Shown: positions 43,212 to 52,604, counted from the stretch's first letter. The stretch is DNA of 64,000 bases from Gilvimarinus xylanilyticus (GCF_024195295.1 NZ_JAMFTH010000002.1:1-64000), one strand, 5' to 3'. Notes: a model not told the origin generated them from the letters alone. Made by a program: numbers and translations.

Positions 43212-43224
43212 ACGCAGAACGCAA
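43211..43224. repeat. Two heptamers AACGCAG/AACGCAA at a gene end
   Basis: AACGCAG followed by AACGCAA begins at the last base of the acyltransferase stop codon, the same placement as the eight-copy array of this unit at 21672. Confidence 0.7.
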
Positions 43225-43250
43225 AATATTGTGTTAAACGGCCCTGCGAG

Positions 43251-44159
43251 TTAGCGATCGAACGGGCCGTTCAAAAATTCATTCACCTCGGGTGGCATGG
43301 TGTTGTCAAATTCACCAAACCCCATATTGCGGCGCATTCGCTGGTACTCTCGATACAGCGTTTGTGCCCGATTTTGAATCCAGGCATAGTCCTGAGCCGT
43401 TAAGGGTTCATCCAGATCGTAAGCATCGCGAAACTGCTGCAACTCTCTCTGCTTAGCAGAATCCACCGTGTATACTCCGTCAGCGCCTCTGAGCGAATAA
43501 AGCTCAAAGTACGCAAACGCCTCTCGCAGGCTTTGTAAGGTTTCAGTCCTTTGCTCCAGGCTATCTTCGGGTGATGGCTCCTTTAGCGCCGATCTGGCCC
43601 GAGCTGAAATTTCATATACCGAGCCCGCCGCTATCGCTTCATCCATATAACCTTGGGTTTCTTTCCGATAAGCTTCTGAAACAGCGGCAGCCTCTAGCAT
43701 TTCCTGGTAGGCGCGGTCAAAAGCCTCGCGATCTTCGACCAGCTTTTCAGCACTCAATCGACTGTAATCAAAATCCCCCACCGTCCAGGCGTTATGAATG
43801 CGCCGACTGATTAAGGCTTGATAAGCAACAATGTCACCGTTGCGCCCCATAGTCAGCAACTGGTTATCGGTATACTGATTTTTATAGTTTTCGACCTGCT
43901 CCACATTTAGGCCCGAAGCCTCAAACCAATCGTCCACAATTTGTATTTCTTGGTAGCTGACCACACGCCCTTTAGACTCCGAGCTCGAACTTTTAATCTC
44001 GGAAGTCACATCAAGAGGTGATGAATGCGTACGCGAATCATGATTGGACACAACACTAGAAGCTGTGCCACGAAGTCCCTGACCATCCATCGAATTCAGG
44101 TAAAACCAAACAAACAGAAATGTAAATGGAATAAGGAGCGATACAAAAACTCTTTTCAT
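43251..44159 (-). CDS. Unknown membrane-anchored periplasmic protein
   Basis: A 302-residue protein with an N-terminal hydrophobic anchor (about 4-21) that has no good cleavage site. A Ser-rich stretch (about 33-65) and a long helical, charged region (about 70-300) rich in Ala, Glu, Arg and Tyr follow. One segment (LLTMGRNGDIVAYQALISRR) resembles a single Sel1/TPR-like helix pair. I do not recognise a family. The AT-richer Ser-coding part and the lone position between the acyltransferase and hdeD give no functional context. Confidence 0.7.
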   Translation of the reverse strand: MKRVFVSLLIPFTFLFVWFYLNSMDGQGLRGTASSVVSNHDSRTHSSPLDVTSEIKSSSSESKGRVVSYQEIQIVDDWFEASGLNVEQVENYKNQYTDNQLLTMGRNGDIVAYQALISRRIHNAWTVGDFDYSRLSAEKLVEDREAFDRAYQEMLEAAAVSEAYRKETQGYMDEAIAAGSVYEISARARSALKEPSPEDSLEQRTETLQSLREAFAYFELYSLRGADGVYTVDSAKQRELQQFRDAYDLDEPLTAQDYAWIQNRAQTLYREYQRMRRNMGFGEFDNTMPPEVNEFLNGPFDR

Positions 44160-44287
44160 GACTTCCTTGTGCTTTTCAAGCGTATTTTTATAGTATTTTA
44201 TTTCCTAATAGCCAATTAATCTGTGGCTGTAAAAACATCGGGAGAGCGTTTACCGCCCTCCTCCTTAAGCGAGTAACCAGCTGCTTT

Positions 44288-44851
44288 TTACTGCAAAAAT
44301 TTAAAGCTTCGCACCTTGAGCGCCAACACAATCAGTAGCACACCGATCAGTATGGCGAAAGCGCCGATTAACCACAGCAGGGTTAAAATACCCGCGGCGG
44401 GCCAGGCGAACAGGGCGATACCGAAAAGCACTCCCAGTGCTCCGCTGAGCACCAGGCGCCACTCGCCCTGCAGTTCTTGGCGCAGGCGCATCGCGGCGGC
44501 TATTTGCAACGCGCCCACAATGATCGACCAGCCGGCGATTAACAACAGTAAAACCACGGCGGTCACTCCGGGCGCAAACAGCGCGCACAAACCCACCACC
44601 AAGCTGCTTACGGCCCACAGAAACAACATCCACCAGTGGTTATTCTGCTGGCGCCCGGATATGGCCATCCATATACCCAGCACACCGTCAGCCAGCGAGA
44701 AGGCGCCAAACATAATAACTAACACCGCCAGAGACACACCGGGCAAAAACCAGGCGCATAAACCAAAAATAATGGCGAATAAACCGCGCAGCAAAAGTAC
44801 CCACCAGCTTTGCGCCATGGCTTGGGCTAAAGGTAATTGTGCAGTATCCAT
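44288..44851 (-). CDS. HdeD-family (DUF308) membrane protein
   Basis: A 187-residue, six-helix membrane protein with the repeated HdeD/DUF308 unit (two to three copies of a two-helix motif; WVLLLRGLFAIIFGLCAWFLPG near 17-38). HdeD is tied to acid resistance in E. coli; most relatives have no known function. It is probably the last gene of a pip-dtd-gumN-hdeD run (44 bp after gumN). Confidence 0.82.
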   Translation of the reverse strand: MDTAQLPLAQAMAQSWWVLLLRGLFAIIFGLCAWFLPGVSLAVLVIMFGAFSLADGVLGIWMAISGRQQNNHWWMLFLWAVSSLVVGLCALFAPGVTAVVLLLLIAGWSIIVGALQIAAAMRLRQELQGEWRLVLSGALGVLFGIALFAWPAAGILTLLWLIGAFAILIGVLLIVLALKVRSFKFLQ

Positions 44852-44895
44852 AAGCTTTCCTTTTCGGTATGAATAAAATTGTTAGCGCAAAACGG

Positions 44896-45756
44896 CTAGT
44901 AACGTTTTACTTGATACCCCTCTTGACGCAGCATTTCAATAACGCTGTCGGGACCGGCCAAGTGAAGCGCCCCCACCATAATCATTTCCGTCTCGGGGGT
45001 TTTCACAAACTCATTTACCTGACTAATCCAGGCGCGGTTGCGATCGCGCAAAATGGTGTTGTACAAGTCTTGCGAATACTCCTGCATAGGCTCGCCACCC
45101 AGCTCAAACAATGCTTGATGATCCCCGGTTTTAAAGGCTTTGACCATATCGTCCATTAGTTGAGGCAAATCCGCCAAATCATCCAGGGTGTAACGCATAA
45201 AATTATCGGCGTTCAGCTCGGTCATCGCCCGCAAAAACTGTAACTGCTCGTCGGGGGTCTCCAGCCAAGCCAACTGTTTACCCTGCTCGTTTGCCATGCG
45301 GGTATAGCGTGCATCCACGCCCTCGGCGAAGCCCAATTTTTGCATTTCCATTATCGATAAAGTCAGGGCCACAAAGGCCGGCTCAAAGGTCTGCAGCTGC
45401 GCCAAGGGAAAGCTGCGCTGCTGCGCAAACTGGCTCAGCCTTTCATATACCTCGGGACTTAATCGGGTCTGCAGGCTTTCACCGGCGGGTAGCATCATCA
45501 TTTGCGTCATTTTCGTCGCAAAGGCAGGGGCTTGTACCGCCGCCATATCCGTTTCAAACACTAAGGTATCCGCATCGGCAAAGGCCTGGGGGTATTCCTC
45601 AGATAACGGGTAGTCGGCGGGTTTTAGTAAATGGATCGTGCCCGCCACAATGACTTTATGCTCGCCTTTAGTCGCCTCCCACACCAAGGCATCGGCGTAG
45701 GATTGGCCGGCAACAAACAATAAAGTTAAAAAGAAAAAACGAAGAGTCCTTTGCAT
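44896..45756 (-). CDS. TraB/GumN-family protein
   Basis: A 286-residue exported protein: signal peptide 1-22 (ending in YADA), then the TraB/GumN fold with VAGTIHLLKPADYPLSEEY near 34-52 and the C-terminal MVGALHLAGPDSVIEMLRQ. The two His-containing G-x-x-H motifs (GTIH and GALH) are the family's proposed metal site; the fold relates to Tiki-type metalloproteases. Its function in bacteria is unclear. It is 23 bp after dtd on the same strand. Confidence 0.85.
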   Translation of the reverse strand: MQRTLRFFFLTLLFVAGQSYADALVWEATKGEHKVIVAGTIHLLKPADYPLSEEYPQAFADADTLVFETDMAAVQAPAFATKMTQMMMLPAGESLQTRLSPEVYERLSQFAQQRSFPLAQLQTFEPAFVALTLSIMEMQKLGFAEGVDARYTRMANEQGKQLAWLETPDEQLQFLRAMTELNADNFMRYTLDDLADLPQLMDDMVKAFKTGDHQALFELGGEPMQEYSQDLYNTILRDRNRAWISQVNEFVKTPETEMIMVGALHLAGPDSVIEMLRQEGYQVKRY

Positions 45757-45779
45757 AAGAGTTCCTATTGGTTTTTAGG

Positions 45780-46217
45780 TTATGATTTGAGTGTAAAGGT
45801 AACCGGGCCATCATTGATTAACGACACCTGCATATCCGCCGCAAACTCACCGGTTGCGACCTTGGGGTGGGCCGCACGCAGCCGCTCGACAAAATAATCG
45901 TAAAGCTCGCGAGCTTTGTCGGGGGTGGCAGCACTGGAAAAGCCAGGCCTTAACCCCTTACTGGTATCGGCGGCCAAAGTAAACTGCGATACCGCCAGTA
46001 CCCCCCCACCCACTTGTGCGACGTTTAAGTTCATTTTGCCATCGACGTCGGAGAACACGCGATAGGCAAGCATTTTTTTAAGCAGTTTATCGGCCGAGGC
46101 CTGGGTATCGTCGCGCTCGATGCCCAGCAGCAATAACAGCCCCCGATCAATTTCGCCGATACATTCGCCCGCGACACTTACTGAGGCACGGCTGACGCGC
46201 TGAATTAAACCTATCAT
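45780..46217 (-). CDS. dtd: D-aminoacyl-tRNA deacylase
   Basis: Removes D-amino acids and glycine mischarged on tRNAs. The 145-residue product is a typical length. The active-site motifs are intact: [17 protein letters not shown] (SQxxL, near 78-94) and NDGPVTF (GPxT, about 136-142). It lies between pip (27 bp upstream) and gumN. Confidence 0.95.
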   Translation of the reverse strand: MIGLIQRVSRASVSVAGECIGEIDRGLLLLLGIERDDTQASADKLLKKMLAYRVFSDVDGKMNLNVAQVGGGVLAVSQFTLAADTSKGLRPGFSSAATPDKARELYDYFVERLRAAHPKVATGEFAADMQVSLINDGPVTFTLKS

Positions 46218-46244
46218 CTACTGTTAACTACTGTGTCGAAAAGA

Positions 46245-47216
46245 TTAGGCCAAGTGATCGGTGTCGTGGCTAAGCTTGCGCGCCAGATCATCGGTGGCGC
46301 GAATCAGCGCGTCTACAATGCCCGCCTCGCGCGAGGCGTGACCGGCGTCGCGGATGATTTGCAGCTCGGCCTCGGGCCAGGCTTTTTGCAAGGCGAAGGC
46401 GTTATCCAGAGGGCATACCATATCGTAACGACCGTGGACAATCGTACCGGGGATGCCAGCCAGCTTATGAGCATTGTCGATAATCTGGTTGTCATCCAAA
46501 AAAGCGCCGTTAATAAAGTAATGGGCTTCAATGCGGGCTAGGGCCTGAGCCTTAAAGGGGTTGGAGAAGGCATCGACCACGTCTTGGTTAGGGCGCAGGG
46601 TGGCGCAGCGGCCCTCCCACAAAGACCAGGCCTTGGCGGCCGACATTTTCTGTAACTCGTTATCTCCGGTGAGTCTTTTGTAATAGGCGCGCATCAAATC
46701 GTGGCGCTCGTCAGCGGGAATAGGCGCGAGAAAATCATCCCAATAGTCGGGGAAGATCGCGCTGGCGCCGTCTTGGTAAAACCACTGTAAATCCCGCTCG
46801 CGGCACAGGAAGATACCGCGCAGAATCAACCCTAGCACCCGCTCGGGGTAGGTTTCGGCGTACACCAGGCTAAGAGTGGAACCCCAGGAACCGCCAAACA
46901 GCGCCCACTGTTCGATGCCTAAGCTGGTTCGAATACGCTCGATGTCTTCCACCAGGGCCTGGGTGTTATTACCTTCTAAAGACGCGTGGGGCGTAGAACG
47001 TCCGCAACCGCGCTGATCAAACAGGATAATCCGGTAGCGCTCGGGGTCGAAAAAGCGCCGATCATACTTGCCACAACCTGCACCCGGGCCACCGTGAACG
47101 AACAGCACAGGAATACCGTCGGGGTTACCAGACTCATCTACATACAATTCATGAGGCGGCTCGACGGGTATTTGATGCCGCGCAAACGGCTTAATTTCGG
47201 GATAGAACATCAACAT
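46245..47216 (-). CDS. pip: Proline iminopeptidase
   Basis: An alpha/beta-hydrolase that removes N-terminal proline from peptides (peptidase family S33). The 323-residue product has the oxyanion motif VHGGPGAGCG (about 40-49), DQRGCGRSTPH, nucleophile elbow FGGSWGSTLSLVY (Ser near 113), Asp in HGRYDMVCP and His in DAGHASRE. The start is ATG 47216, or the in-frame ATG 47210 two codons later. It is the first gene of the leftward pip-dtd-gumN-hdeD run. Confidence 0.93.
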   Translation of the reverse strand: MLMFYPEIKPFARHQIPVEPPHELYVDESGNPDGIPVLFVHGGPGAGCGKYDRRFFDPERYRIILFDQRGCGRSTPHASLEGNNTQALVEDIERIRTSLGIEQWALFGGSWGSTLSLVYAETYPERVLGLILRGIFLCRERDLQWFYQDGASAIFPDYWDDFLAPIPADERHDLMRAYYKRLTGDNELQKMSAAKAWSLWEGRCATLRPNQDVVDAFSNPFKAQALARIEAHYFINGAFLDDNQIIDNAHKLAGIPGTIVHGRYDMVCPLDNAFALQKAWPEAELQIIRDAGHASREAGIVDALIRATDDLARKLSHDTDHLA

Positions 47217-47296
47217 GGAAGACGGCCCTGGGACGGTGAAAGACAGCGATTAATTATCAGCCTGCAACTTAGCACACAAAGCCGTTGGGAGGGAGA

Positions 47297-47317
47297 CCCC
47301 GGTGCCTTGCACCGGGG
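47297..47317. terminator. Hairpin between the GH10 gene and pip
   Basis: A perfect 9-bp stem, CCCCGGTGC / GCACCGGGG with loop CTT, lies 19 bp beyond the GH10 stop codon. There is no U-tract in either direction; it is probably a transcript 3'-end or processing hairpin. Confidence 0.5.
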
Positions 47318-47335
47318 ATAAAGCGATCAATAAAC

Positions 47336-48628
47336 TCAGTTACAACCCTGTCCGGTAAAGGCGTCGGCCACCCCCTGCAGAGCAGGTTTAGCGGACAAAT
47401 CGGCATTAAACAGCAGCGGCCAGACATCGTCATAGTCGGCGCCGGTGGAATTTGCAAACTGGTTCATCAGCCAGCTTTCGTCATCGGTCAGACCCCATAC
47501 AGTAAAGCCGCCGCGCTGCTCGGCCGGTACGGTATCCAAGTAAACTTCCGCCACCTGACAAAAACGCTGTTTTTGGTCATTGGCCAGCTGCTCGTCGTAC
47601 TCGGGCTGGGCCGGTGGGTTGCTACCATAGGGGTTCACTACCGACACATCAATCTCGGTCAGCTTAACCTTAAGCCCCATATCCACCACCTGCTGGAAAG
47701 CATTTTCAAAGTGGCTAAGCGAGGGGTAACCCATGTAAATGTGCATCTGGAAACCCACACCATCGATGGTGCCCTCTTCGTTCAAGGCCTCGGCAATTTG
47801 CAGGGTTTTGTTCAAGCGCGTCTCGTTGGCGGTGTTGTCATAATCGTTGTAGTACAAATCTACATCCGGAGCGGCATCGCGCGCTGCCTGGAAGGCCACC
47901 TTGAGGTATTCGGGAATATCGCCGTCGGTCGCTGGAGGCAGCTCATTGTAGAACACCGACCGGCGGAAACCGTCACCGGCGCCCTGATCGACGGCCTCGT
48001 TCACCACGTCCCAGCTGGTGACCACACCCGGGTACTCAGTTTCAAAGTGTTGCACCACGTTTGTCACATGGTCGGTTAACATGGCGGCAAAATCACCGTC
48101 ATAATTATTCATAAAGCCCGGCACTTGGTAGCTTGAATGCCATACCAGAGCGTGGCCGTGGACGGTCATACCGTTGGTTTCGGCAAAGCCCACCAGCTGA
48201 TCGGCATCGCCGAAGGTGAAGGTGTCTTCCTGCGGATGCAGGTAGCTCATTTTCATAATATTGCCAGCGGTTAACTGGCTAAAGTGCCGGGTAATCACAT
48301 CCTGACGCGCACTGGCGTCGCTGTGATTGAAAATACTGTAATTCTCATTAGCGGCCGATACCGCCACCCCGACCGGAAAATCCGTAGGCGTTGTCGCATA
48401 AAGGTCAAAATCGGGCTCTATCGCAATGGGCCCTTCCGAGCTGACGGACGAGCTGGAGGAGCTGCTCTCAACCGAGCTGCTGGATGAGCTAGAGGATGAA
48501 GACACAACCGACGATGAGCTGGACGAGCTTGCCGGAGGCGGCGTATCACCACCACCCGAGCCACCGCCACAAGCGGTCAGAGCGGCAACCACGCCAAGTA
48601 AAGTTATGTGGTGTAGATTCGTTTTCAT
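47336..48628 (-). CDS. GH10 endo-1,4-beta-xylanase lipoprotein with poly-Ser linker
   Basis: A 430-residue cell-surface or periplasmic xylanase. The lipobox ends at Cys20 (LTAC), then a Gly-rich stretch and a Ser-rich linker (about 34-64), the type common in Cellvibrio and Saccharophagus enzymes. The GH10 (beta/alpha)8 domain spans about 75-430. The acid/base Glu211 lies in WDVVNEAVD and the nucleophile Glu325 in LTEIDVSV; HALVWHS and YNDYD are also present. There is no carbohydrate-binding module. It is divergent from the aldose dehydrogenase gene, whose enzyme could oxidise released sugars. A 264-residue open frame on the opposite strand is a shadow. Confidence 0.93.
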   Translation of the reverse strand: MKTNLHHITLLGVVAALTACGGGSGGGDTPPPASSSSSSSVVSSSSSSSSSSVESSSSSSSVSSEGPIAIEPDFDLYATTPTDFPVGVAVSAANENYSIFNHSDASARQDVITRHFSQLTAGNIMKMSYLHPQEDTFTFGDADQLVGFAETNGMTVHGHALVWHSSYQVPGFMNNYDGDFAAMLTDHVTNVVQHFETEYPGVVTSWDVVNEAVDQGAGDGFRRSVFYNELPPATDGDIPEYLKVAFQAARDAAPDVDLYYNDYDNTANETRLNKTLQIAEALNEEGTIDGVGFQMHIYMGYPSLSHFENAFQQVVDMGLKVKLTEIDVSVVNPYGSNPPAQPEYDEQLANDQKQRFCQVAEVYLDTVPAEQRGGFTVWGLTDDESWLMNQFANSTGADYDDVWPLLFNADLSAKPALQGVADAFTGQGCN

Positions 48629-48751
48629 AGCGGACCTTCGTTATTATGCTTTTACAGTTGTATTTGTTGACATTTCAAATAGTCAGTCAGACCATATTAG
48701 CGCGCCGCACGCCAATTCTCAAGCGCTGAATAACCGATTAAAGGAGCTGTT

Positions 48752-49879
48752 ATGAAGTTACGTCACCTAGTCTGCGCCTGCGCCCTGGCCTCAATGAGCT
48801 TTGCGCCCGCCCTCAATGCGCAAACCATTGAAACCGAACGCGCCGATATCGAGTTGCAAACAGTAGCCCAAGGGCTGGAAAACCCCTGGGGCCTGGCCTT
48901 TTTACCCGACGGCTCAATGCTGGTGACCGAGCGTACCGGCACCATGCGCAAAGTCGGCGCCGATGGCGAAGTCAGCGAACCTCTGACAGGTTTGCCCGAA
49001 ATATTTGTACGCGGTCAGGGTGGCCTGCTGGATGTCGCGGTCGACCCCAACTACGCGGACAACGGCTGGATTTACTTCAGCTACTCCGAACCCGGTGACG
49101 GTGGCAACAGCACCGCTCTGGCCCGCGCCAAGCTGGACGGCAAGGCTCTGGTCGAACTTGAGCTGATTTTTAGCCAGCAACCCAAAGTCAGCAGCAACAA
49201 CCACTTTGGCTCGCGCATTGTGTTTAAAGGCGACGGCACCTTATTTTTAACCTTGGGCGATCGCTACAGCCGCATGGACGATGCCCAAACCCTGGATAAT
49301 CACCACGGCAAGGTCATTCGCATTAACACCGACGGCAGCGTACCTGCCGACAACCCCTTCGTTGACACCGAGGGCGCGCTGCCCGAAATCTGGTCCTACG
49401 GCCACCGCAACATGCAAGGCGCCACTGTTCACCCCCAAACCGGTGAGCTGTGGAGCGGCGAGCACGGCGCCCAGGGCGGTGACGAGCTGAACATCGACCG
49501 CGCGGGCCTTAACTACGGCTGGCCAGTGGTCACCTATGGCGAAGATTACGGCGGTGGCAAAATTGGCGAGGGGTTTAAAAAAGAGGGTATGGAAACCCCG
49601 ATCTACTACTGGCTGCCATCGCTGGCCACGGCGGGCCTGACCTTTTACACCGGCGATGTCTTCCCCAAATGGAAAGGGGATATTTTTGTCGCCAGCCTGC
49701 GCGCTGAAACCCTGTCGCGGCTGGATATAGAAGGCGAGCGGGTGTTACATGAAGAGCGCTTATTGGCCGACGAGCTGGGCGAGCGCTTGCGTCATGTGGT
49801 GCAGGGCCCCAAAGGGTATTTGTATCTGCTAACCGACGCCTCGGACGGCAAAATTATTCGAATCGCCCCGGCTGATTAA
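48752..49879 (+). CDS. Soluble PQQ-dependent aldose sugar dehydrogenase (YliI/Asd-like)
   Basis: A 375-residue periplasmic enzyme: signal peptide 1-24 (ending in NAQT), then the six-bladed GDH-B-type beta-propeller. Motifs are GLENPWGLAFLPDGSMLVTE (about 36-55), NNHFGSRIVF, SGEHGAQGGDELNIDRAGLNYGWP and LATAGLTFYTG. Members oxidise aldoses to lactones with PQQ and pass electrons to the respiratory chain. PQQ synthesis genes are not in view. An AAGGAG ribosome binding site precedes ATG 48752. Confidence 0.9.
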   Translation: MKLRHLVCACALASMSFAPALNAQTIETERADIELQTVAQGLENPWGLAFLPDGSMLVTERTGTMRKVGADGEVSEPLTGLPEIFVRGQGGLLDVAVDPNYADNGWIYFSYSEPGDGGNSTALARAKLDGKALVELELIFSQQPKVSSNNHFGSRIVFKGDGTLFLTLGDRYSRMDDAQTLDNHHGKVIRINTDGSVPADNPFVDTEGALPEIWSYGHRNMQGATVHPQTGELWSGEHGAQGGDELNIDRAGLNYGWPVVTYGEDYGGGKIGEGFKKEGMETPIYYWLPSLATAGLTFYTGDVFPKWKGDIFVASLRAETLSRLDIEGERVLHEERLLADELGERLRHVVQGPKGYLYLLTDASDGKIIRIAPAD

Positions 49880-49896
49880 CAGCCTATTGAGCCCCG

Positions 49897-49927
49897 TACC
49901 CCCGCTCAGTGACACTGGGCGGGGGTA
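49897..49927 (+). terminator. Hairpin after the aldose dehydrogenase gene
   Basis: Stem TACCCCCGCTCAGT / ACTGGGCGGGGGTA with a GAC loop and one mismatch, 18 bp after the stop. There is no proper U-tract, so terminator function is probable, not certain. Confidence 0.55.
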
Positions 49928-50003
49928 TAGAATCGTCTTATTAAGTCCCCACGGGGCCAAGTAATGCGAGCAATCGGTTAATGACAGTATCAGTGCCCTT
50001 GGC

Positions 50004-50360
50004 TCAGTGTTCATCGTTTACCCTCGCCTCAATCCAATCGCAGCGATCTACCCGTCGGCTGGCCCAGCGCTGGTATGCCCAATTGGCAAACGTGCGAATT
50101 CCCGGCCACAGCAACGGGCGCCATAAAAAACCAAGGGGCGTGTAACCCCAGGCAGCCACATTGGCCTCTAACCCAATCGCCCAACTTTGGTCGTCGTATT
50201 GCAAGTGTAGCTGACGCAGCATTTGCTGACGTTGATAGTCAGACACCGACGCTTCGTGCACGTCCACCAGCGTCAACTCCGCCGATTTAATTCGGCTTAA
50301 CCAGCGCATCTCGCGGCGACACCAATGACAGTATCCGTCGTAATACAGAAAGGCTTTCAT
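50004..50360 (-). CDS. DCC-family (DUF393) thiol-disulfide oxidoreductase-like protein
   Basis: A 118-residue cytoplasmic protein with the DUF393 opening FLYYDGYCHWCRREMRW: a thioredoxin-like CxxC (Cys11 and Cys14) just after the first strand. It ends in an amphipathic segment (RPLLWPGIRTFANWAYQRWA). Redox activity is inferred from the motif. It is divergent from hemH across 127 bp that hold a TATAC-GAC-GTATA palindrome. Confidence 0.85.
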   Translation of the reverse strand: MKAFLYYDGYCHWCRREMRWLSRIKSAELTLVDVHEASVSDYQRQQMLRQLHLQYDDQSWAIGLEANVAAWGYTPLGFLWRPLLWPGIRTFANWAYQRWASRRVDRCDWIEARVNDEH

Positions 50361-50399
50361 AGACGACCCTGTTTTACAGCATGAGTGATTTATATTTTC

Positions 50400-50412
50400 T
50401 ATACGACGTATA
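50400..50412. promoter_or_regulatory. Palindrome TATACGACGTATA between DCC gene and hemH
   Basis: Perfect 5-bp arms flank a 3-bp centre in the middle of a divergent intergenic region. It could be an operator for a shared regulator or a chance feature of an AT-rich promoter. I cannot name a factor. Confidence 0.35.
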
Positions 50413-50487
50413 AAAACGCGAAGATCAATTCAGCAGTTGCAAGCTGTTAGAATTAAACCTGACCCGTAAAGCGATTGGACAGCATCT

Positions 50488-51504
50488 ATGCCAGCGAGAT
50501 TTAGCGCCCTCACCGACAAGGCCCACGACACCGTAAAAAAAGCCCCTCAAGTCGGCGTATTGCTGACCAACCTGGGCACCCCTGATGCCCCCGATGCACC
50601 GGCACTGCGAAGATACTTGGCGGAGTTTTTATCTGACCCGCGCATTGTGGAGATTCCGCGTGTTATCTGGAAGGTCATACTGCACGGTATCGTTCTGCGA
50701 ACCCGTCCCAGGCAATCGGCCAAACTCTACCAAAGCGTCTGGACAGACGAAGGATCGCCCCTGCTGGTCATAAGCCAAAAACAGCGAGACAAAGTGGCCG
50801 CGCGGATGGAGGGAAAAGCCGTGGTGGCATTGGGTATGCGCTATGGAAACCCCTCTATTGCCAGCGCGCTGCGCGAACTGCAGGCAGCGGGAGTCAAGAA
50901 AATTGTAGTTCTGCCCATGTACCCGCAATATGCCGCCTCTACCGTGGGCTCAACCTTCGATGCGGTCAGTCGCGAGCTGCAACACTGGCGCTGGGTGCCC
51001 GAGCTGCGTTTTATCAGCGGCTATTGTGAAAACGAACGCTACACTGACGCCCTGGCCAATAGCTTAAAAGAGCACTTGGCCCAGCACGGCGCCCCGCAAA
51101 AATGGGTGTTCTCGTATCACGGCACCCCCAAATTTTGCCTGGAAAAAGGCGACCCCTATTACTGCTTTTGTATGAAGACCACCCGTCTGGCAGCCGAAAA
51201 AGCGGGATTAAATCCGGATGACTGTTTAACCACCTTTCAATCGCGCTTCGGTAAGGCGGAATGGCTTAAGCCTTACACCGACAAAACGCTGGAATCACTT
51301 CCGGCGCAAGGCATAAAACATATTGCCATTTTAAGCCCGGCGTTTAGCGCCGACTGCTTAGAGACGTTAGAAGAGCTTGAAGTGGAAAACCGCGAAGCGT
51401 TTACCGAGGCAGGCGGTGAGACCTACCACTATATTCCCGCGCTCAACGACCGCGACGACCATATTGATGCGCTGATGGACACCCTGGATAAGGCGGGGCT
51501 GTAA
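50488..51504 (+). CDS. hemH: Ferrochelatase
   Basis: Inserts Fe2+ into protoporphyrin IX, the last step of haem synthesis. The 338-residue product has GVLLTNLGTPDAPDAPALRRYL (about 23-44), the conserved SYHGTPKFC with catalytic His (about 210), YYCFCMKTT, FQSRFGKAEWLKPYTD and SPAFSADCLETLEELE with the catalytic Glu region. The start has little ribosome binding site signal, and about 20 residues precede the conserved core. Confidence 0.95.
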   Translation: MPARFSALTDKAHDTVKKAPQVGVLLTNLGTPDAPDAPALRRYLAEFLSDPRIVEIPRVIWKVILHGIVLRTRPRQSAKLYQSVWTDEGSPLLVISQKQRDKVAARMEGKAVVALGMRYGNPSIASALRELQAAGVKKIVVLPMYPQYAASTVGSTFDAVSRELQHWRWVPELRFISGYCENERYTDALANSLKEHLAQHGAPQKWVFSYHGTPKFCLEKGDPYYCFCMKTTRLAAEKAGLNPDDCLTTFQSRFGKAEWLKPYTDKTLESLPAQGIKHIAILSPAFSADCLETLEELEVENREAFTEAGGETYHYIPALNDRDDHIDALMDTLDKAGL

Positions 51505-51509
51505 ATAGG

Positions 51510-52310
51510 TTAACCGCCCCAGACATCAAACAGTACCTTGATGGCCAGGGACACCATCATGACCGCAAACACCTGCTTAAGGCGCGCCACCGGAATACGG
51601 TGCGCCACCTTCACCCCCAAGGGAGCGGTTACCAAGCTCATACACGCCATGGCAACCACCGCAGGCCAGATCACATACCCGAGCGCCAGGGGGCTATCGG
51701 TGGCACCCCAGCCGTTAATCACATAGCCAATGCTACCGGCCAAGGCAATCGGCAAGCCCACCGCCGCCGAGGTGCCAATGGCCTTGGCCGGGTGTTGGTT
51801 GCACCAAATCAAAAAAGGCACGGTAATCGAGCCGCCGCCAATTGCCACCAGGGCCGAGACTCCGCCAATACCGCCGCCCACGCCGAACATGGCGGGCGCC
51901 GAGGGCAACTGCCGGTCGGCACTGGGGGCGCGGCCAAACACCATATACCAGGAAATAAACGCCATAAACGCGGCAAAAAAAGTGGCGAGAAACTCCGTGG
52001 GCAAGTGCGAAGCAATAAACGTGGTGGCAAAGGTCCCCAGCAGCACACCGGGCGTTAGCTGCTTAACCGCCACCCAGTTAACCGAGCCTCGCCTGTGGTG
52101 GGCGCGCGCGGAAATAACCGCCGTGGGCACAATGGCCGCCATAGACGTGCCCAGGGCAAAATGCACAACATGCTCAGGCGCCACCCCCTGATGCGCAAAC
52201 AGCATGGCAAGAATAGGCACCATAATGCCGCCCCCGCCAATCCCTAACAGCCCGGCGAAAAATCCCGTTATCCCGCCCAGAGCGAGGTAGGCCAACAACC
52301 ACCACTCCAT
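51510..52310 (-). CDS. TauE/SafE-family permease (second copy)
   Basis: A 266-residue, roughly eight-helix membrane protein with the family repeats GLLGIGGGGIMVPIL (about 21-35) and SALVAIGGGSITVPFLIWCN (about 150-169). It is shorter and only distantly like the family member at 35225-36280. It probably exports a small sulfur-containing or organic anion; the substrate is unknown. It is convergent with hemH (5 bp apart) and 2 bp downstream of a small acidic/basic protein gene on the same strand. Confidence 0.88.
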   Translation of the reverse strand: MEWWLLAYLALGGITGFFAGLLGIGGGGIMVPILAMLFAHQGVAPEHVVHFALGTSMAAIVPTAVISARAHHRRGSVNWVAVKQLTPGVLLGTFATTFIASHLPTEFLATFFAAFMAFISWYMVFGRAPSADRQLPSAPAMFGVGGGIGGVSALVAIGGGSITVPFLIWCNQHPAKAIGTSAAVGLPIALAGSIGYVINGWGATDSPLALGYVIWPAVVAMACMSLVTAPLGVKVAHRIPVARLKQVFAVMMVSLAIKVLFDVWGG

Positions 52311-52312
52311 GG

Positions 52313-52540
52313 TTAATCCTTTTCTTTATCGCCTTTGGCTTTGCCCGGCCCTTCGCGCTCCATACGCGCAAGCTCGGCTTTGTACTTTTCCAGGTCCTCC
52401 CAATCGTAGGGTGAACCCACATTTAGGCCCTGCTCCAAGTGCGCCGCGCGCTCGCGGGCATTGTGCTCCAGCGAGTGATCTTCGGCCTCTTTTTCCTGCT
52501 GCTCTTTCTCGTACTTTTTCAAAAACTCGGACGCTTTCAT
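52313..52540 (-). CDS. Small charged cytoplasmic protein, unknown
   Basis: A 75-residue helical protein (MKASEFLKKYEKEQQEKEAE at its start) with a Lys/Glu-rich N-terminus, a short SPYDWEDLEKY segment and a Lys/Glu-rich tail. The ATG at 52540 has a perfect AGGAGG ribosome binding site, which decides it against a longer frame from 52606. It is 2 bp upstream of the second TauE/SafE gene, so the two are probably co-transcribed. I do not know the family. Confidence 0.75.
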   Translation of the reverse strand: MKASEFLKKYEKEQQEKEAEDHSLEHNARERAAHLEQGLNVGSPYDWEDLEKYKAELARMEREGPGKAKGDKEKD

Positions 52541-52604
52541 ACAACCTCCTGCGATTTGCCCAGCGGCCCCGCTATAATGACGCCTTTTTTGCCCGGATAA
52601 CACC

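Noticed and set aside
47285-48079. 264-residue open frame on the plus strand opposite the GH10 gene
   Set aside because: A shadow of the GC-skewed GH10 coding strand, with no start context and no recognisable domain.
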